From positions 186,001-250,000 of the forward strand of contig NZ_WHOS01000002.1 of assembly GCF_013340935.1 (NCBI RefSeq): a stretch of DNA of 64,000 bases. Reading direction: 5' to 3'. The translations under genes and the position numbers were made by a program. Every line of letters starts with the position of its first letter. Position 1 is the stretch's first letter. Below are positions 17,493 to 27,453 of the stretch, in pieces. The notes under the pieces were generated by a model that was given only the letters and a program-made list of their open reading frames with translations, made no database searches and was not told the DNA's origin. The DNA is from Azospirillum melinis (GTDB lineage Bacteria > Pseudomonadota > Alphaproteobacteria > Azospirillales > Azospirillaceae).

Positions 17493-18836
17493 TCAGGCCT
17501 CCATAAACTCGATGACGGGCTTTGCCAGCTCGCGGGGCAGCAGGGCCGACAGCATCGCTACCACGTCCTTGGCCGACTTGGTGGCGCCGCCGCCGCTGGC
17601 CGGGCCGTTGGTGTAGAGCGTCTCGACCTCGTTGCCGATGCGCTGCGCCTCCTTCAGGCTGCCGGTCCGGCCGACCACCCGCACGCGCACCTCGTAGGGC
17701 TCCTGTCCACCCGCGGTGGACAGCGCGCTGCCGTGGATGGAATCGACGCCGATCAGGTCGAAGCGCAGTTCGGTCGCCTCGACGCCGGTCAGCGCCAGAC
17801 GCTCGCGCACGATCTCCAGCGCCAGCCGGCCACGTGCCAGCGCGCCGGGACCGGCGTAGGACATCTGCCCCTCGCCGATGAAGCTGTCGAGGTAGCCGAC
17901 CGAGACCTTCAGCGTGGCCGGCCGCGGGCGCCCGCTGGCGCCGGCCACCCGCACCCGGTCCGGCCCCTCCTGGGTGAATCGCACCTGCGAGAAATCAGCC
18001 ACCACGTCGGGCGTGTAGTAGGCGGCCGGATCGTGGATCTCGTAGAGCAGCTGCTCCTTGCAGGTGGCGGTGGTCACCGCGCCGCCGGATCCCGCCACTT
18101 TGGTGATGACGGCGCTGCCGTCCTCCGCCACCTCGGCGATGGGGAAGCCGAGCCGGGCCAGGGCGGCGACGTCCTTCACGCCGGGATCGGCGAAATAGCC
18201 GCCGGTGATCTGGCCGGCGCATTCCAGCAGATGTCCGACCACCGTGCCCTTGCCGAGGCGGTCCCAATCCTCCATCGACCAGCCGAACTCGAAGATCTGC
18301 GGGGCGAGGAAGAGGGCCGGGTCGGCGACGCGGCCGGTGATGACGATGTCGGCCCCGGCCTTCAGCGCCGCGACGATGGGGGCGGCGCCGAGATAGGCGT
18401 TGGCGGAGACAAGACTGCCGGCCATCGAGGAGACCGGCGCACCGGTTTCCTCGATCCGGTGGTCGCCGGATTTCAGCGTCTCCAGCACGTCGTCGCCGGA
18501 CACCGCGGCGATCTTCAGCCCCCCCAGGCCGAGCGACCGGGCGATGTCCCGCGTCTTTGCGGCGGCGGCGACCGGGTTGGCCGCCCCCATGTTGGTGACG
18601 ATGCGGATGCCCTTCTCATGGCAGGGCCGCAGCACCGCCAGCATGCGCTCCGCCAGCAGGGGATCGTAGCCCTGCGTCGGATCCTTCAGCTTGGCGCCCT
18701 GGGCGATGGCGATGGTGCGCTCCGCCAGGCATTCGAAGACGAGATACTGGATGTGACCCTTCTCGGCCAGTTCAACGGCCGGCTCGATGCGGTCGCCCGA
18801 ATAGCCGGCGCCCGATCCGATGCGGATGGTCTTCAT
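17493..18836 (-). CDS. AtuA-like DUF1446 protein
   Basis: The 447-residue DUF1446/AtuA-family protein has the N-terminal IRIGSGAGYSGDRIEPAVEL motif and a conserved VSGDDV and ITGRVADPALFLAPQ region. AtuA was named in acyclic terpene degradation, but the geranyl-CoA carboxylase, dehydrogenases and other atu genes are absent here. Instead it is coupled to the small AtuA-related protein and lies 36 bp downstream of a CitMHS transporter gene, with a divergent LysR gene. The context argues for metabolism of an imported carboxylate rather than terpenes. Catalytic activity is unknown. Confidence 0.85.
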   Translation of the reverse strand: MKTIRIGSGAGYSGDRIEPAVELAEKGHIQYLVFECLAERTIAIAQGAKLKDPTQGYDPLLAERMLAVLRPCHEKGIRIVTNMGAANPVAAAAKTRDIARSLGLGGLKIAAVSGDDVLETLKSGDHRIEETGAPVSSMAGSLVSANAYLGAAPIVAALKAGADIVITGRVADPALFLAPQIFEFGWSMEDWDRLGKGTVVGHLLECAGQITGGYFADPGVKDVAALARLGFPIAEVAEDGSAVITKVAGSGGAVTTATCKEQLLYEIHDPAAYYTPDVVADFSQVRFTQEGPDRVRVAGASGRPRPATLKVSVGYLDSFIGEGQMSYAGPGALARGRLALEIVRERLALTGVEATELRFDLIGVDSIHGSALSTAGGQEPYEVRVRVVGRTGSLKEAQRIGNEVETLYTNGPASGGGATKSAKDVVAMLSALLPRELAKPVIEFMEA

Positions 18837-18872
18837 GATGGTACTCCTGTGTGCGGCCGGTTTTCCGCCGCG

Positions 18873-20219
18873 TCAGAAGGGGATGACCCCGAGGATCGCC
18901 GCGGCGACGGTCATGACGACCGAGGCGGCGAACAGATAGGGGATCGAGAATTTCTGGTGCTCGCCCAGCCCGATGCCGCACAGGCCGACGACCAGGAAGG
19001 TGGCGGGGGTGAGCGGGCTGACCGGGAAGCCGACCGTCATCTGGCCGAGAACGGAGGCCTGGGCGATCTGGATCGGGTCGCCGCCCAGCGTCTTATAAAC
19101 TTCGGCGATCACCGGCATCATGCCGAAATAATAGGAGTCCGGGTCGAACAGCAGGCTGAGCGGCATCGACAGGATGCCGAGCGCGAAGGGAACATGCTGC
19201 GCCATCTCCGGCGGGACGAAGGCAACGGCGGACTGCGCCATGGCGGTCAGCATCTTGGTGCCGGTCATGATGCCGGTGAAGACGCCGGCCGCCAGCAGGA
19301 TGCTCGCCATCATCAGCGCCGCCTTGGCGTGGGCGTCGACGCGGTCCTTCTGCATCTTGACGTCGGGATAGTTGATCATCAGCGCCAGCACGGTGCCGAC
19401 CATGAACATCACCACCGGATCGACCGCTCCCTCGATCATCACGGCCATGATGACGGCGGTGAGGACCAGATTGACCCAGAACAGCTTGGGACGGCGGATC
19501 CTGATCTGCTCCGGCGTCAGCACGCGCGGCGCCGGCCCGACCGGGGCGGCATCCACCCCCATGGCGCCGACCGACCGCGCCTCTCCGGCCGCGAGCGGCC
19601 GGGAGGACAGGCCGAGACGCCGCTCCTCACGCTTGCCGAGCAGGAAGGCGACGGTGAAGATGAACAGCAGCCCGACGCCCTGCACTGCGATCAGCGGGTT
19701 GAAGATGTCGGTCACCGGCACCTTCAGCGCGGCGGCGGAGCGGATCATCGGCCCGGTCCAGGGCAGGAAATTGACGCCCGCCGCCATCGACACGCACAGC
19801 GCCAGGATGCGCTTGTCCATGCCCAGCCGGTCGTAGAGCGGCAGCATCGCCGGAATGGTGATGAGGAAGCAGACGGCGCCCGACCCGTCGAGATGGATCA
19901 GCAGGGCCAGCAGCGTGGTGCCGACGGTGATGCGCGCCGGCCTGGTGCCGACCACCCGCAGGATGCGGTCGATGATCGGGTCCATCATGCCGGCGTCGGT
20001 GACGACGCCGAAGAAGATGATGGCGAAGACGAACATGCCGGCGGTCGGCGCGATGGAGCGGATGCCGGCGATGATGAACTTGCTGGTTTCAAGACCGAAG
20101 CCGCCGGCCAGCGCGGCGACGATCGGCACGGCGATCAGCGCGACGAGGGGCGACATCCTGTTGGTCATGATGGCTACCAGCAGAACGACGATGGTGGCCA
20201 GGCCGAGTAACGCAAGCAT
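18873..20219 (-). CDS. CitMHS-family (metal-)citrate or tricarboxylate transporter
   Basis: The 448-residue protein has about 12 membrane helices and CitMHS features: NRMSPLVALIAVPIVAAL at the N-terminus, HLDGSGAVCFLITIPAMLPLY, and LLFDPDSYYFGMMPVIAE. Characterised members import citrate complexed with Mg or Ca together with protons; others carry propane-tricarboxylates. It leads a three-gene transcript with the DUF1446 pair and is divergent from the LysR gene, its likely regulator. It could also serve the TcuAB enzymes encoded about 14 kb away, which lack their own permease gene. Inner-membrane protein. Confidence 0.88.
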   Translation of the reverse strand: MLALLGLATIVVLLVAIMTNRMSPLVALIAVPIVAALAGGFGLETSKFIIAGIRSIAPTAGMFVFAIIFFGVVTDAGMMDPIIDRILRVVGTRPARITVGTTLLALLIHLDGSGAVCFLITIPAMLPLYDRLGMDKRILALCVSMAAGVNFLPWTGPMIRSAAALKVPVTDIFNPLIAVQGVGLLFIFTVAFLLGKREERRLGLSSRPLAAGEARSVGAMGVDAAPVGPAPRVLTPEQIRIRRPKLFWVNLVLTAVIMAVMIEGAVDPVVMFMVGTVLALMINYPDVKMQKDRVDAHAKAALMMASILLAAGVFTGIMTGTKMLTAMAQSAVAFVPPEMAQHVPFALGILSMPLSLLFDPDSYYFGMMPVIAEVYKTLGGDPIQIAQASVLGQMTVGFPVSPLTPATFLVVGLCGIGLGEHQKFSIPYLFAASVVMTVAAAILGVIPF

Positions 20220-20539
20220 GGGACCTCCTCTATGGCCGTTGTTATTGTTGTTTTCCGTCTGTTGCGCGACCCCTTCGCTCGGCGCGAAGGATCACGGCGG
20301 GTCCTGCGGGCGACCGGCTTCGATCCCCGAGTAACGCCGCATGAACGGATTTCGATAAAACTTCATCTTTTGCGAAGGCAGCCGGCAGAGGGACTGGCAG
20401 CGGGACTTTTATAGATCAGTCCTTTTGCCGCACCATGCAGGACCGGCGTCCGCGATTGACACTGTACGAACCCACAATCAGATTAGAGAAATGAATTTGT
20501 TGTATCACGGTAATTTGATTTTTCTATAAGAGGCACGCC
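20220..20539. promoter_or_regulatory. Divergent control region between the CitMHS and LysR genes (320 bp, no gene)
   Basis: I see no credible coding frame here. The LysR-proximal half is AT-rich compared with its neighbours. It contains AATTTG at 20494-20499 and again at 20512-20517, 18 bp apart and flanking a short AT-rich segment, a plausible LysR contact region. Promoters for both directions must lie here, but I cannot assign -35/-10 boxes with confidence. Confidence 0.4.
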
Positions 20540-21472
20540 ATGCTCCAGGGAGTGAGACATATCAAGGCCTTCGTCGCTGTGGCCCGTCTCGGCAGCTTCA
20601 CGAAGGCTGCGGCGGAGGTCAACCTGTCGCAGCCGGCGCTGACCGTGCAGATCCGCCAGCTCGAAGAGAGCCTGGGCGTGCGCCTGTTCGACCGCAACAA
20701 ACGCCATGTCGTGCTGACCCAGGCCGGCCGCGACCTGCTGCCGGCCTTGCAGCGGGTGCTGGCCGAACTGGATGCGGTGATGAGCGTCAGCCACGATCTG
20801 GCCGGGCTGCGGCGCGGCTCGGTGTCGGTCGCCACCCTGCCGTCGGTCGCCGCCGGGCTGCTGCCCATCGCCATCCGCCGCTTCGCCGCCGACCACCCCA
20901 ACATCGACGTCCGGGTCAGCGACGTCGTCGCCGAGCGGATCATCCAGCTGGTCAAGGCGGAGGAGGTCGATTTCGGCATCGGCAGCCGGGTCGGCCCCGA
21001 CCGCGACGTCGAGGTGATCGATTTCCTCTGCGACCGCATGTGCGCCTTCTTCCCCGCCGACCACCCGCTGAACGGCCGGCGCCCGCTGCTGCTGAAGGAC
21101 ATCGTCGCCTTCCCGATGATCCTGACGGCGCGCGGCACCAGCGTGCGGTCGCTGGTCGAGCGGGCGCTGGAGAAGGAAGGGCTGGAGATCAGCCTGTCCT
21201 GCGAGGCGAACTACATGTCGACGGCGGTCGGCATGGTGCGGGCCGGGCTCGGCGTCTCGGTCCTGCCGGAATCCGCTGTCGACGCCGCCTCCTGCGAGGG
21301 CATCGTGGTGGAGCCGATCCGCACCGCCGGGCTGGTGCGCCGGATCGGCTTCATCCGCAAGACCGGCCGCTCCCTGTCGCCGGCGGCGGAGCGCTTCGCC
21401 GCCCTGCTGCGCGAGGTCGCCGGCCCGACGCTCGCCCACTTCTCCAACATGGAGGCCGCCGCGAAGCGGTAA
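20540..21472 (+). CDS. LysR-family transcriptional regulator
   Basis: The 310-residue protein has the N-terminal LysR HTH (ARLGSFTKAAAEVNLSQPALTVQIRQLE, about 16-44) and the substrate-binding fold (about 95-300). It is divergently transcribed from the CitMHS/DUF1446 operon across 320 bp, the classic arrangement for a LysR regulator and its target, so it probably controls uptake and use of that substrate. The start ATG at 20540 has an AAGAGG ribosome site. The co-inducer is unknown, presumably the transported carboxylate or a derivative. Confidence 0.92.
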   Translation: MLQGVRHIKAFVAVARLGSFTKAAAEVNLSQPALTVQIRQLEESLGVRLFDRNKRHVVLTQAGRDLLPALQRVLAELDAVMSVSHDLAGLRRGSVSVATLPSVAAGLLPIAIRRFAADHPNIDVRVSDVVAERIIQLVKAEEVDFGIGSRVGPDRDVEVIDFLCDRMCAFFPADHPLNGRRPLLLKDIVAFPMILTARGTSVRSLVERALEKEGLEISLSCEANYMSTAVGMVRAGLGVSVLPESAVDAASCEGIVVEPIRTAGLVRRIGFIRKTGRSLSPAAERFAALLREVAGPTLAHFSNMEAAAKR

Positions 21473-21504
21473 CGTGGCTGGAATAATTTTTTAACTGGAT
21501 AGCG

Positions 21505-21519
21505 TCAGTATATTACTGA
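21505..21519. promoter_or_regulatory. Short palindrome upstream of the chemoreceptor gene
   Basis: TCAGTA-TAT-TACTGA lies in an AT-rich segment about 85-100 bp before the start at 21604 and just after the LysR stop. It could be an operator or part of a promoter. Confidence 0.25.
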
Positions 21520-21603
21520 AATCAGCCAATCCGATTTCACCCACCCTTCTCTTTCGTAGTATATCAGTTGCCGCCCCCTGACGCGCGCGACATGAAGGCA
21601 CCC

Positions 21604-23298
21604 ATGAGACTCCTGGAAAATCTGACGATCCGGGCGAAGCTGACCGCACTGGTCGCCCTGTCCATCCTGGCTCCGGCCGTGGTGATCGCCATCAGCAGCA
21701 GCTTCGCCCACCAGCGCATGATCGACGACCGCATCGATACCATCCGCTCGGCGGTGGAGATGGCGGTGGGCATGGCGAAGGGGCTGAATGCCGAGGTCGA
21801 GGCGGGAACCCTGCCGCGCGAGCAGGCGCTGGCGCGCTTCCGCAACGCGGTGCATGCGATGTCCTACCATGACGGCGCCGACTATCTGTTCGCCTACGAT
21901 CTCAACGGCATCGCCGTCGCCAACCCCTCCAACCACAAGGCGGTCGGCACCGACCGCATGGGGCTCCAGGACAAGGCCGGCAAGTATTTCGTCCGCGAGA
22001 TCGTCGACACGCTGCGCCGGCAGGACAACGCCATCATCCATTATGTCTGGCCGAAGCTGGGGTCCGACGTCCCGCTGCTGAAGACCAACTACGTGCAGCG
22101 CTACCAGCCGCTCGGCCTGATCGTCGGTTCCGGCGTCTACACCGACGACATCGACGCCGCCTACCACGAATTCCTGACCAGGACGGGCGCCGCCACCGCC
22201 GCGCTGATCGCCGCGCTGGTGCTGATCGCCTTCCTGGTCAACCGCGACATCGTGCGCTCGCTGCACCGGCTGCGCGACAAGATGACGGCGCTCGCCGCCG
22301 GCGACCTGGGCGTTACCTTCCCGGAGGCGGCGCGGCGCAACGAGATCGGCGGCATGGCGCAGGCGCTTCAGGTGTTCAAGGAGAATGCCCAGGCCAAGGC
22401 AAGCCTGGAAGCCAGCCAGGTTGAGCAGGCGGATCGCGCCGCGGCCGAGAAGCGGGAGGCGATGACGACGCTCGCCAGCCATTTCGAACAGACCGTCGGC
22501 AACCTGATCCACGACGTCGCCGGCGAGGCGGACGCCATCGAACGGCGCGCCCAGGACATGACGCGCGCCGCCGACGAGACCGGCAGGCTGGCCGGCTCCG
22601 TCACCGCGGCGACCGAACAGACCTCCGCCAACGTCCAGACCGTCGCCGCGGCGACGGAGGAGCTGACCAGCTCGATCAACGAGATCAGCCGGCAGGTCGG
22701 CTCGTCGGCTGAGATCGCCCGCGAGGCGGTCGAGAGCGCCGAGCGGGCCAACGGCAAGGTCGAGGGGCTGACCGGCGCGGTGGAGCGGATCGGCGCTGTG
22801 GTCGGTCTGATCAACTCCATCGCCAGCCAGACCAACCTGCTGGCGCTCAACGCCACCATCGAGGCGGCCCGTGCCGGCGAGGCGGGGCGCGGCTTCGCCG
22901 TGGTGGCGACCGAGGTCAAGGCGCTCGCCAACCAGACCGCCCAGGCCACCGAGGAGATCGCCGCCCAGGTCGCCGGCATCCAGGGCGAGACCGCCCAGGC
23001 CGTGCGCGAGATCCGGGGCGTCGCGCAAGTCATCGGCCGGGTCAACGACGTCGCCACCTCCATCGCCTCGGCGGTCGAGCAGCAGGGGGCCGCGACCCGC
23101 GAGATCAGCCGCAACATCCAGCAGGCGGCCCGGGGCAGCCATGAGGTGTCGTCCAGTATCGGCGGCGTGAACGAGGCCGCCGGGCGGAACGGCACGGTCG
23201 CCTACGAAGTGCTGGAGAATGTGCGGGAATTGTCGATGCGGACCGAAAGCCTGCGCGGCGAGGTCGGCCGCTTCCTGGCGCAGGTGCGGGCCGGCTGA
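21604..23298 (+). CDS. Methyl-accepting chemotaxis protein with sCache_2 sensor
   Basis: The 564-residue receptor has a first membrane helix (about 8-32), a periplasmic sCache_2 domain (about 35-185, with [19 protein letters not shown] and [13 protein letters not shown]), a second helix (about 190-210), a HAMP domain, and the cytoplasmic signalling domain with hairpin tip [34 protein letters not shown]. sCache_2 receptors often sense small organic acids or C2-C3 compounds. The start at 21604 is preferred over 21592 and an upstream TTG because AAGG lies just before it. It sits between the carboxylate and sugar-acid clusters, which hints at a ligand but does not prove it. Confidence 0.92.
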   Translation: MRLLENLTIRAKLTALVALSILAPAVVIAISSSFAHQRMIDDRIDTIRSAVEMAVGMAKGLNAEVEAGTLPREQALARFRNAVHAMSYHDGADYLFAYDLNGIAVANPSNHKAVGTDRMGLQDKAGKYFVREIVDTLRRQDNAIIHYVWPKLGSDVPLLKTNYVQRYQPLGLIVGSGVYTDDIDAAYHEFLTRTGAATAALIAALVLIAFLVNRDIVRSLHRLRDKMTALAAGDLGVTFPEAARRNEIGGMAQALQVFKENAQAKASLEASQVEQADRAAAEKREAMTTLASHFEQTVGNLIHDVAGEADAIERRAQDMTRAADETGRLAGSVTAATEQTSANVQTVAAATEELTSSINEISRQVGSSAEIAREAVESAERANGKVEGLTGAVERIGAVVGLINSIASQTNLLALNATIEAARAGEAGRGFAVVATEVKALANQTAQATEEIAAQVAGIQGETAQAVREIRGVAQVIGRVNDVATSIASAVEQQGAATREISRNIQQAARGSHEVSSSIGGVNEAAGRNGTVAYEVLENVRELSMRTESLRGEVGRFLAQVRAG

Positions 23299-23319
23299 CC
23301 GGCCCGCAAGGCCGGCGTC

Positions 23320-24420
23320 TTACGGTACGGCGACGAACTCCACCCAGTTCGGCTGCTTGCCGGCCGGATAGCGGGCGAGCGGGGTCAGCGCGCCGCTGCC
23401 GCCGTCGATGCGGTAGACGGTCATGCCGTCCGACCTCTCGCCCACCGCCGCCAGGAACCGGCCGGTCGGATCGATGTTGAAACCGCGCGGCTGCTCCTCC
23501 GTCGCCACGCTGGCAAGCGGGGTCAGCTGGCCGCTTTCCGGGTCGATCCGGAAGGAGCGGATGGTGCTGGTCCGCCGTTCGGAGATGTAGATGAAGCGGC
23601 CGTCCGGCGTCGTGTGGATGTCGGCGGCCCAGGGCTCGCCCTTGAAATCGGCCGGCAGGGACGGCAGGCGCTGCGTCTCCGTCAGCCTGCCGGTCGCGGG
23701 GTCGTAGGCGAACACCGCGACGGCGACGTCCAGCTCGTCCACCAGATAGAGGTGACGGCCGTCGGGATGGAAGACGATGTGGCGCGGACCGGATTTCGCC
23801 GGCAACGCCACCGACGGCGGATCGTTGTCGCTCAGGCTTCCGGTGGCCGCGTCGAAGCGGAACTGCACCAGCCGGTCGGATCCCAGGTTGGTGGCGAAGG
23901 CGAATCGGTTGTCGGGCGACGGCTGGATGGAATGGGCATTCTTGCCGGTCGCCACCACCTGCTGCGGCGGTCCAACCTTGCCGTCCGGCCCGATCGGGTT
24001 CACCGCCACTTTGTCGCCGCCGTAGGACGCGCTGAACAGGTACTTGCCGCTGCGGTCGGTGACGATGTTCGCCATGCTGTCGGCCAGCGGGCCGCTGCCG
24101 AGATGGTTCAGCTTGCCGGTCGCCGCGTCGATGGCGAAGATCTGAACCTGATAGGGCTGCGAGCGCACGCCGGCATAGAGGAAGCGCCGGTCGGGGCTGA
24201 GCGCCAGGGGGGTGGAGGAGCCGGGCTTGTCCACCCCGACAAAGGGCACCGTCCCCACCGGGGTCATGGCACCGCTGTTGCCGTCCAGCCGGAAGACGCT
24301 GATGTCGTTGCTGGCGGCGTTCGACACATAAGCAAAGCTGTCGGCCTGCGCAGGTACGGCTGCGACAAAGGCAGCGGAAGTCAGCAGCATCGCCAGCGCA
24401 ATGCCGGTGCGGCGTCCCAT
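23320..24420 (-). CDS. Exported lactonase, 7-bladed beta-propeller (6-phosphogluconolactonase/Pgl-like family)
   Basis: The 366-residue protein has a clear Sec signal peptide, MGRRTGIALAMLLTSAAFVA then AVPAQA, with cleavage near residue 27. Seven propeller repeats follow (LSPDRRFLYAGVRS, PSPDNRFAFATNLGSD, FHPDGRHLYLVDELD and similar), as in the YbhE/Pgl lactonase family. The start at 24420 has GGGAGGA. It is the last gene of the sugar-acid operon. A periplasmic lactonase there could open galactaro- or glucarolactones formed by periplasmic oxidation of uronates, supplying the aldarates taken up by the MFS permease. That role is inferred from context; cytosolic Pgl function is unlikely given the export signal. 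Confidence 0.85.
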   Translation of the reverse strand: MGRRTGIALAMLLTSAAFVAAVPAQADSFAYVSNAASNDISVFRLDGNSGAMTPVGTVPFVGVDKPGSSTPLALSPDRRFLYAGVRSQPYQVQIFAIDAATGKLNHLGSGPLADSMANIVTDRSGKYLFSASYGGDKVAVNPIGPDGKVGPPQQVVATGKNAHSIQPSPDNRFAFATNLGSDRLVQFRFDAATGSLSDNDPPSVALPAKSGPRHIVFHPDGRHLYLVDELDVAVAVFAYDPATGRLTETQRLPSLPADFKGEPWAADIHTTPDGRFIYISERRTSTIRSFRIDPESGQLTPLASVATEEQPRGFNIDPTGRFLAAVGERSDGMTVYRIDGGSGALTPLARYPAGKQPNWVEFVAVP

Positions 24421-24511
24421 GGTATCCTCCCTTGTGTGGATATATCCTCCCACCGCGGGCGCCGGTTGCTCCGGTCATCTCCGCGGCGGGGGCTTGGGGT
24501 TGGGCCGCCGG

Positions 24512-26035
24512 TCAGGTCACCGGCGCCGGGTTGAACAGGGTCAGTGCGTTGCGCAGCCCCCAATGGTCGGCCCAGGTCTGCTTGCGGCCGCTCGCCACCT
24601 CCAGGATCAGGCGGAACAGCTCCCAGCCCACATCCTCGATGGTGGCTTCCCCGGTGGCGATGCGGCCGGCATCGACGTCGATCAGGTCGTGCCAGCGCGA
24701 GGCCAGTTCGGTCCGCGTCGCCACCTTGATCACCGGCGCCATGGCCAGGCCGTAGGGGGTGCCGCGCCCCGTGGTGAACACCTCGATGTTGCAGCCCGAC
24801 GCCAGTTGCAGCGTGCCGCAGATGAAGTCGCTGGCCGGCGTGGCGGCATAGAGCAGCCCCTTGCGCGTCGCCCGCTCGCCCGGCGACAGCACGCCGGCAA
24901 TCGGGCTGGTGCCCGATTTGGCAATGGAGCCCAGCGCCTTCTCCACCACGTTGGCGAGGCCGCCCTTCTTGTTGCCGGGGGTCGGGTTGGCGCTGCGGTC
25001 GGCCGAACCGGTCTCCAGATAATCGTCATACCAACGCATCTCGCGGATCAGCGCCCGGCCGGTCTCCTCGTCGACGGCGCGCGGCGTCAGCAGATGGATG
25101 GCGTCGCGCACCTCCGTCACTTCGGAGAACATGACCGTCGCCCCGGCCCGCACCAGCAGGTCGGCGGCATAGCCCAGCGCCGGGTTGGCGGTCACGCCGG
25201 AAAAGGCGTCGCTGCCGCCGCATTGCAGCCCGACGACGAGGTCCGACGCCGGGCAGGTCTCGCGCCGCCGCTCGTTGAGCTGGGCCAGCCGGCGGTCGGC
25301 CATCTCCAGGATGGAGGCGACCATGTCGCCGAACCCCTGGTGACGCTCGTCCTGCAAGGTGACGACGCTCGGCTCGACCCCGGCCGGCAGCAGCCGTTCC
25401 GGCTGGAGCTTCTCGCAGCCGAGCCCGACCACCATCACCGCCCCGCCCAGGTTGGGGTTGCGGGCGAGGTTCTGCAGGGTGCGGATCGGCACCGCCGCGC
25501 CCGGCGCGTTGATCGCCACGCCGCAGCCGTAGGTGTGGTTGAGGGCGACAACATCATCGACGTTGGGGTATTTCGGCAGCAGTTCCTTCTTGATCCGCTC
25601 GATGGCGAAATCCATCACCCCGGCGACGCACTGCACGCTGATGCTGATGCCAAGCACATTCTTGGTGCCGACCGTCCCGTCGGGATTACGGTAGCCCTCG
25701 AACGTGTAGCCCTCCAGCGTCGGAGCGTCGGGCGGCACGGCGGTCGCCAGCGGCAACGTGTCCAGATCCGGCGCCTGCGGCAGGCGGACCAGCGATTCCT
25801 CGATCCAGGCGCCGCGGCGGACCGGTCGGGCAGCGGTGCCGATCACCTGCCCGTAGCGGACGATCGCCCCGCCCTCTTCCAAATCGGCCAGCGCCACCTT
25901 GTGCCCCTGCGGCACGAAGTCGGTCAGGACCAGCCCGCACTCGAACTCCGTCCCCGGCGGCAACCCGCCGGAATTCACCACGATGGCGACGTTGTCCTCG
26001 GGATGGACCAGGATGTAGAGAGGCTTCTGGGTCAT
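24512..26035 (-). CDS. garD: Galactarate dehydratase / altronate dehydratase family (UxaA/GarD)
   Basis: The 507-residue protein has an N-terminal SAF domain (about 1-90) and the large D-galactarate/altronate dehydrogenating C-terminal domain with [45 protein letters not shown] and [18 protein letters not shown], whose Cys and His residues bind iron. Members dehydrate D-galactarate to 5-dehydro-4-deoxyglucarate, or altronate to KDG. Next to gudD and kdgD, galactarate is the more likely substrate. The start at 26035 is well placed; the frame stays open far upstream into the gudD region, but that is not coding. It lies 47 bp after gudD. Confidence 0.88.
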   Translation of the reverse strand: MTQKPLYILVHPEDNVAIVVNSGGLPPGTEFECGLVLTDFVPQGHKVALADLEEGGAIVRYGQVIGTAARPVRRGAWIEESLVRLPQAPDLDTLPLATAVPPDAPTLEGYTFEGYRNPDGTVGTKNVLGISISVQCVAGVMDFAIERIKKELLPKYPNVDDVVALNHTYGCGVAINAPGAAVPIRTLQNLARNPNLGGAVMVVGLGCEKLQPERLLPAGVEPSVVTLQDERHQGFGDMVASILEMADRRLAQLNERRRETCPASDLVVGLQCGGSDAFSGVTANPALGYAADLLVRAGATVMFSEVTEVRDAIHLLTPRAVDEETGRALIREMRWYDDYLETGSADRSANPTPGNKKGGLANVVEKALGSIAKSGTSPIAGVLSPGERATRKGLLYAATPASDFICGTLQLASGCNIEVFTTGRGTPYGLAMAPVIKVATRTELASRWHDLIDVDAGRIATGEATIEDVGWELFRLILEVASGRKQTWADHWGLRNALTLFNPAPVT

Positions 26036-26082
26036 GGCTTGCCCTGACTGTTTGGTCGGGTTTGAGGCGTTGCGGAGCAGCT

Positions 26083-27420
26083 TCACCGCACCAGGCACGG
26101 CCGCTTGTTGTCGAACGTCCAGCCGGGGATCAGGTACTGCATCGCCGTGGCGTCGTCGCGCGCGCCCAGCCCGTGCCGCTTGTAGAGGTCGTGCGCCTTC
26201 ACCAGCTCGTCCATGTCGATCTCGACGCCCAGCCCCGGCTTCTGCGGCACGGCGACCAGACCGCCCTCGATCCGGAACGGCTCCTTCGTCAGGCGCTGGC
26301 CGTCCTGCCAGATCCAGTGGGTGTCGATGGCGGTGATCCGGCCCGGCGCCGCCGCGGCGACATGGGTGAACATCGCCAGCGAGATGTCGAAATGGTTGTT
26401 GGAGTGCGAGCCCCAGGTCAGCCCCCACTCGTGGCACATCTGGGCGACGCGGACGCTGCCCTGCATGGTCCAGAAATGCGGGTCGGCCAGCGGGATGTCG
26501 ACCGACTGAAGCTGAATGGCGTGTCCCATCTGGCGCCAGTCGGTGGCGATCATGTTGGTGGCGGTCGGCAGGCCGGTGGCTCGGCGGAACTCCGCCATCG
26601 CCTCGCGCCCGGAGAAGCCCTGCTCGGCGCCGCAGGGGTCCTCGGCATAGGCCAGAACGTCGCCCTTCCCCTTGCACAGCCGGATCGCCTCCTCCAGCGA
26701 CCACGCGCCGTTGGGATCGAGCGTGACGCGGGCCTGGGGGAAGCGCTTGGCCAGCGCCGTCACCGCCTCGATCTCCTCCTCGCCGCGCAGCACGCCGCCC
26801 TTCAGCTTGAAGTCGTTGAAACCGTAGCGGTCATGGACGGCCTCGGCCAGCCGCACCACCGCGTCGGGGGTCAGCGCCACCTCGTTGCGCAGGCGGAACC
26901 AGTCATTCCCGGCGTCCGGCTCGGCGCGGTAGCCCAGATCGGTCCTGTTGCGGTCGCCGACATAGAACAGGTAACCCAGCATCTCCACCGCGTCGCGCTG
27001 CTGGCCTTCTCCCAGCAAGGCCGCCACCGGCACCTCCAGGAACTGGCCCAGCAGGTCGAGCAGCGCAGCCTCCAGCGCCGTCACCGCATGGATGGTGATG
27101 CGCAGATCGAAGGTCTGCAAACCGCGCCCGCCGGAATCGCGGTCGGCGAAGCCACGGCGCACGCTGTTGAGGACGGCGTTCCAGGCGCCGACCGGCTGGC
27201 CGACCACCAGGGCGCGGGCATCCTCCAGCGTCTGGCGGATCCGCTCGCCGCCCGGCACCTCGCCGACGCCGGTATGGCCGGCGCTGTCCTTCAGGATCAC
27301 CACGTTGCGGGTGAAGTGGGGCGCATGGGCGCCCGACAGGTTCAGCAGCATGCTGTCCTGACCGGCGACCGGCACGACCAGCATTTCGGTGACTTTGGGC
27401 GACGACATCTGAGTGGCCAT
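26083..27420 (-). CDS. gudD: Glucarate dehydratase (enolase superfamily)
   Basis: The 445-residue protein has the GudD features: the KLKGG lysine pair, metal ligands in TLDPNG, AYAEDP and TNMIATDW, and the general base His in SHSNNHFD. It converts D-glucarate (and usually L-idarate) to 5-dehydro-4-deoxy-D-glucarate, the substrate of the kdgD product encoded upstream in the same operon. Length fits E. coli GudD (446). It sits 33 bp after the TIM-barrel gene and 47 bp before garD. Cytoplasmic. Confidence 0.93.
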   Translation of the reverse strand: MATQMSSPKVTEMLVVPVAGQDSMLLNLSGAHAPHFTRNVVILKDSAGHTGVGEVPGGERIRQTLEDARALVVGQPVGAWNAVLNSVRRGFADRDSGGRGLQTFDLRITIHAVTALEAALLDLLGQFLEVPVAALLGEGQQRDAVEMLGYLFYVGDRNRTDLGYRAEPDAGNDWFRLRNEVALTPDAVVRLAEAVHDRYGFNDFKLKGGVLRGEEEIEAVTALAKRFPQARVTLDPNGAWSLEEAIRLCKGKGDVLAYAEDPCGAEQGFSGREAMAEFRRATGLPTATNMIATDWRQMGHAIQLQSVDIPLADPHFWTMQGSVRVAQMCHEWGLTWGSHSNNHFDISLAMFTHVAAAAPGRITAIDTHWIWQDGQRLTKEPFRIEGGLVAVPQKPGLGVEIDMDELVKAHDLYKRHGLGARDDATAMQYLIPGWTFDNKRPCLVR

Positions 27421-27453
27421 GATGCGGTGTCTCGAAAGCGGGAAAAGGACGGA

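Noticed and set aside
17424..20210. A 928-codon plus-strand frame across the AtuA/CitMHS genes
   Set aside because: Asp/His/Gln-rich antisense shadow of two well-supported minus-strand genes.
20494..20517. AATTTG pair as a defined LysR box
   Set aside because: The words are short and direct rather than inverted, so they do not meet the T-N11-A dyad pattern; kept only as a note in the control region.
26036..26704. Upstream in-frame extension of garD giving a 730-codon frame
   Set aside because: It overlaps gudD coding sequence; the GarD family starts at the SAF domain beginning at 26035.
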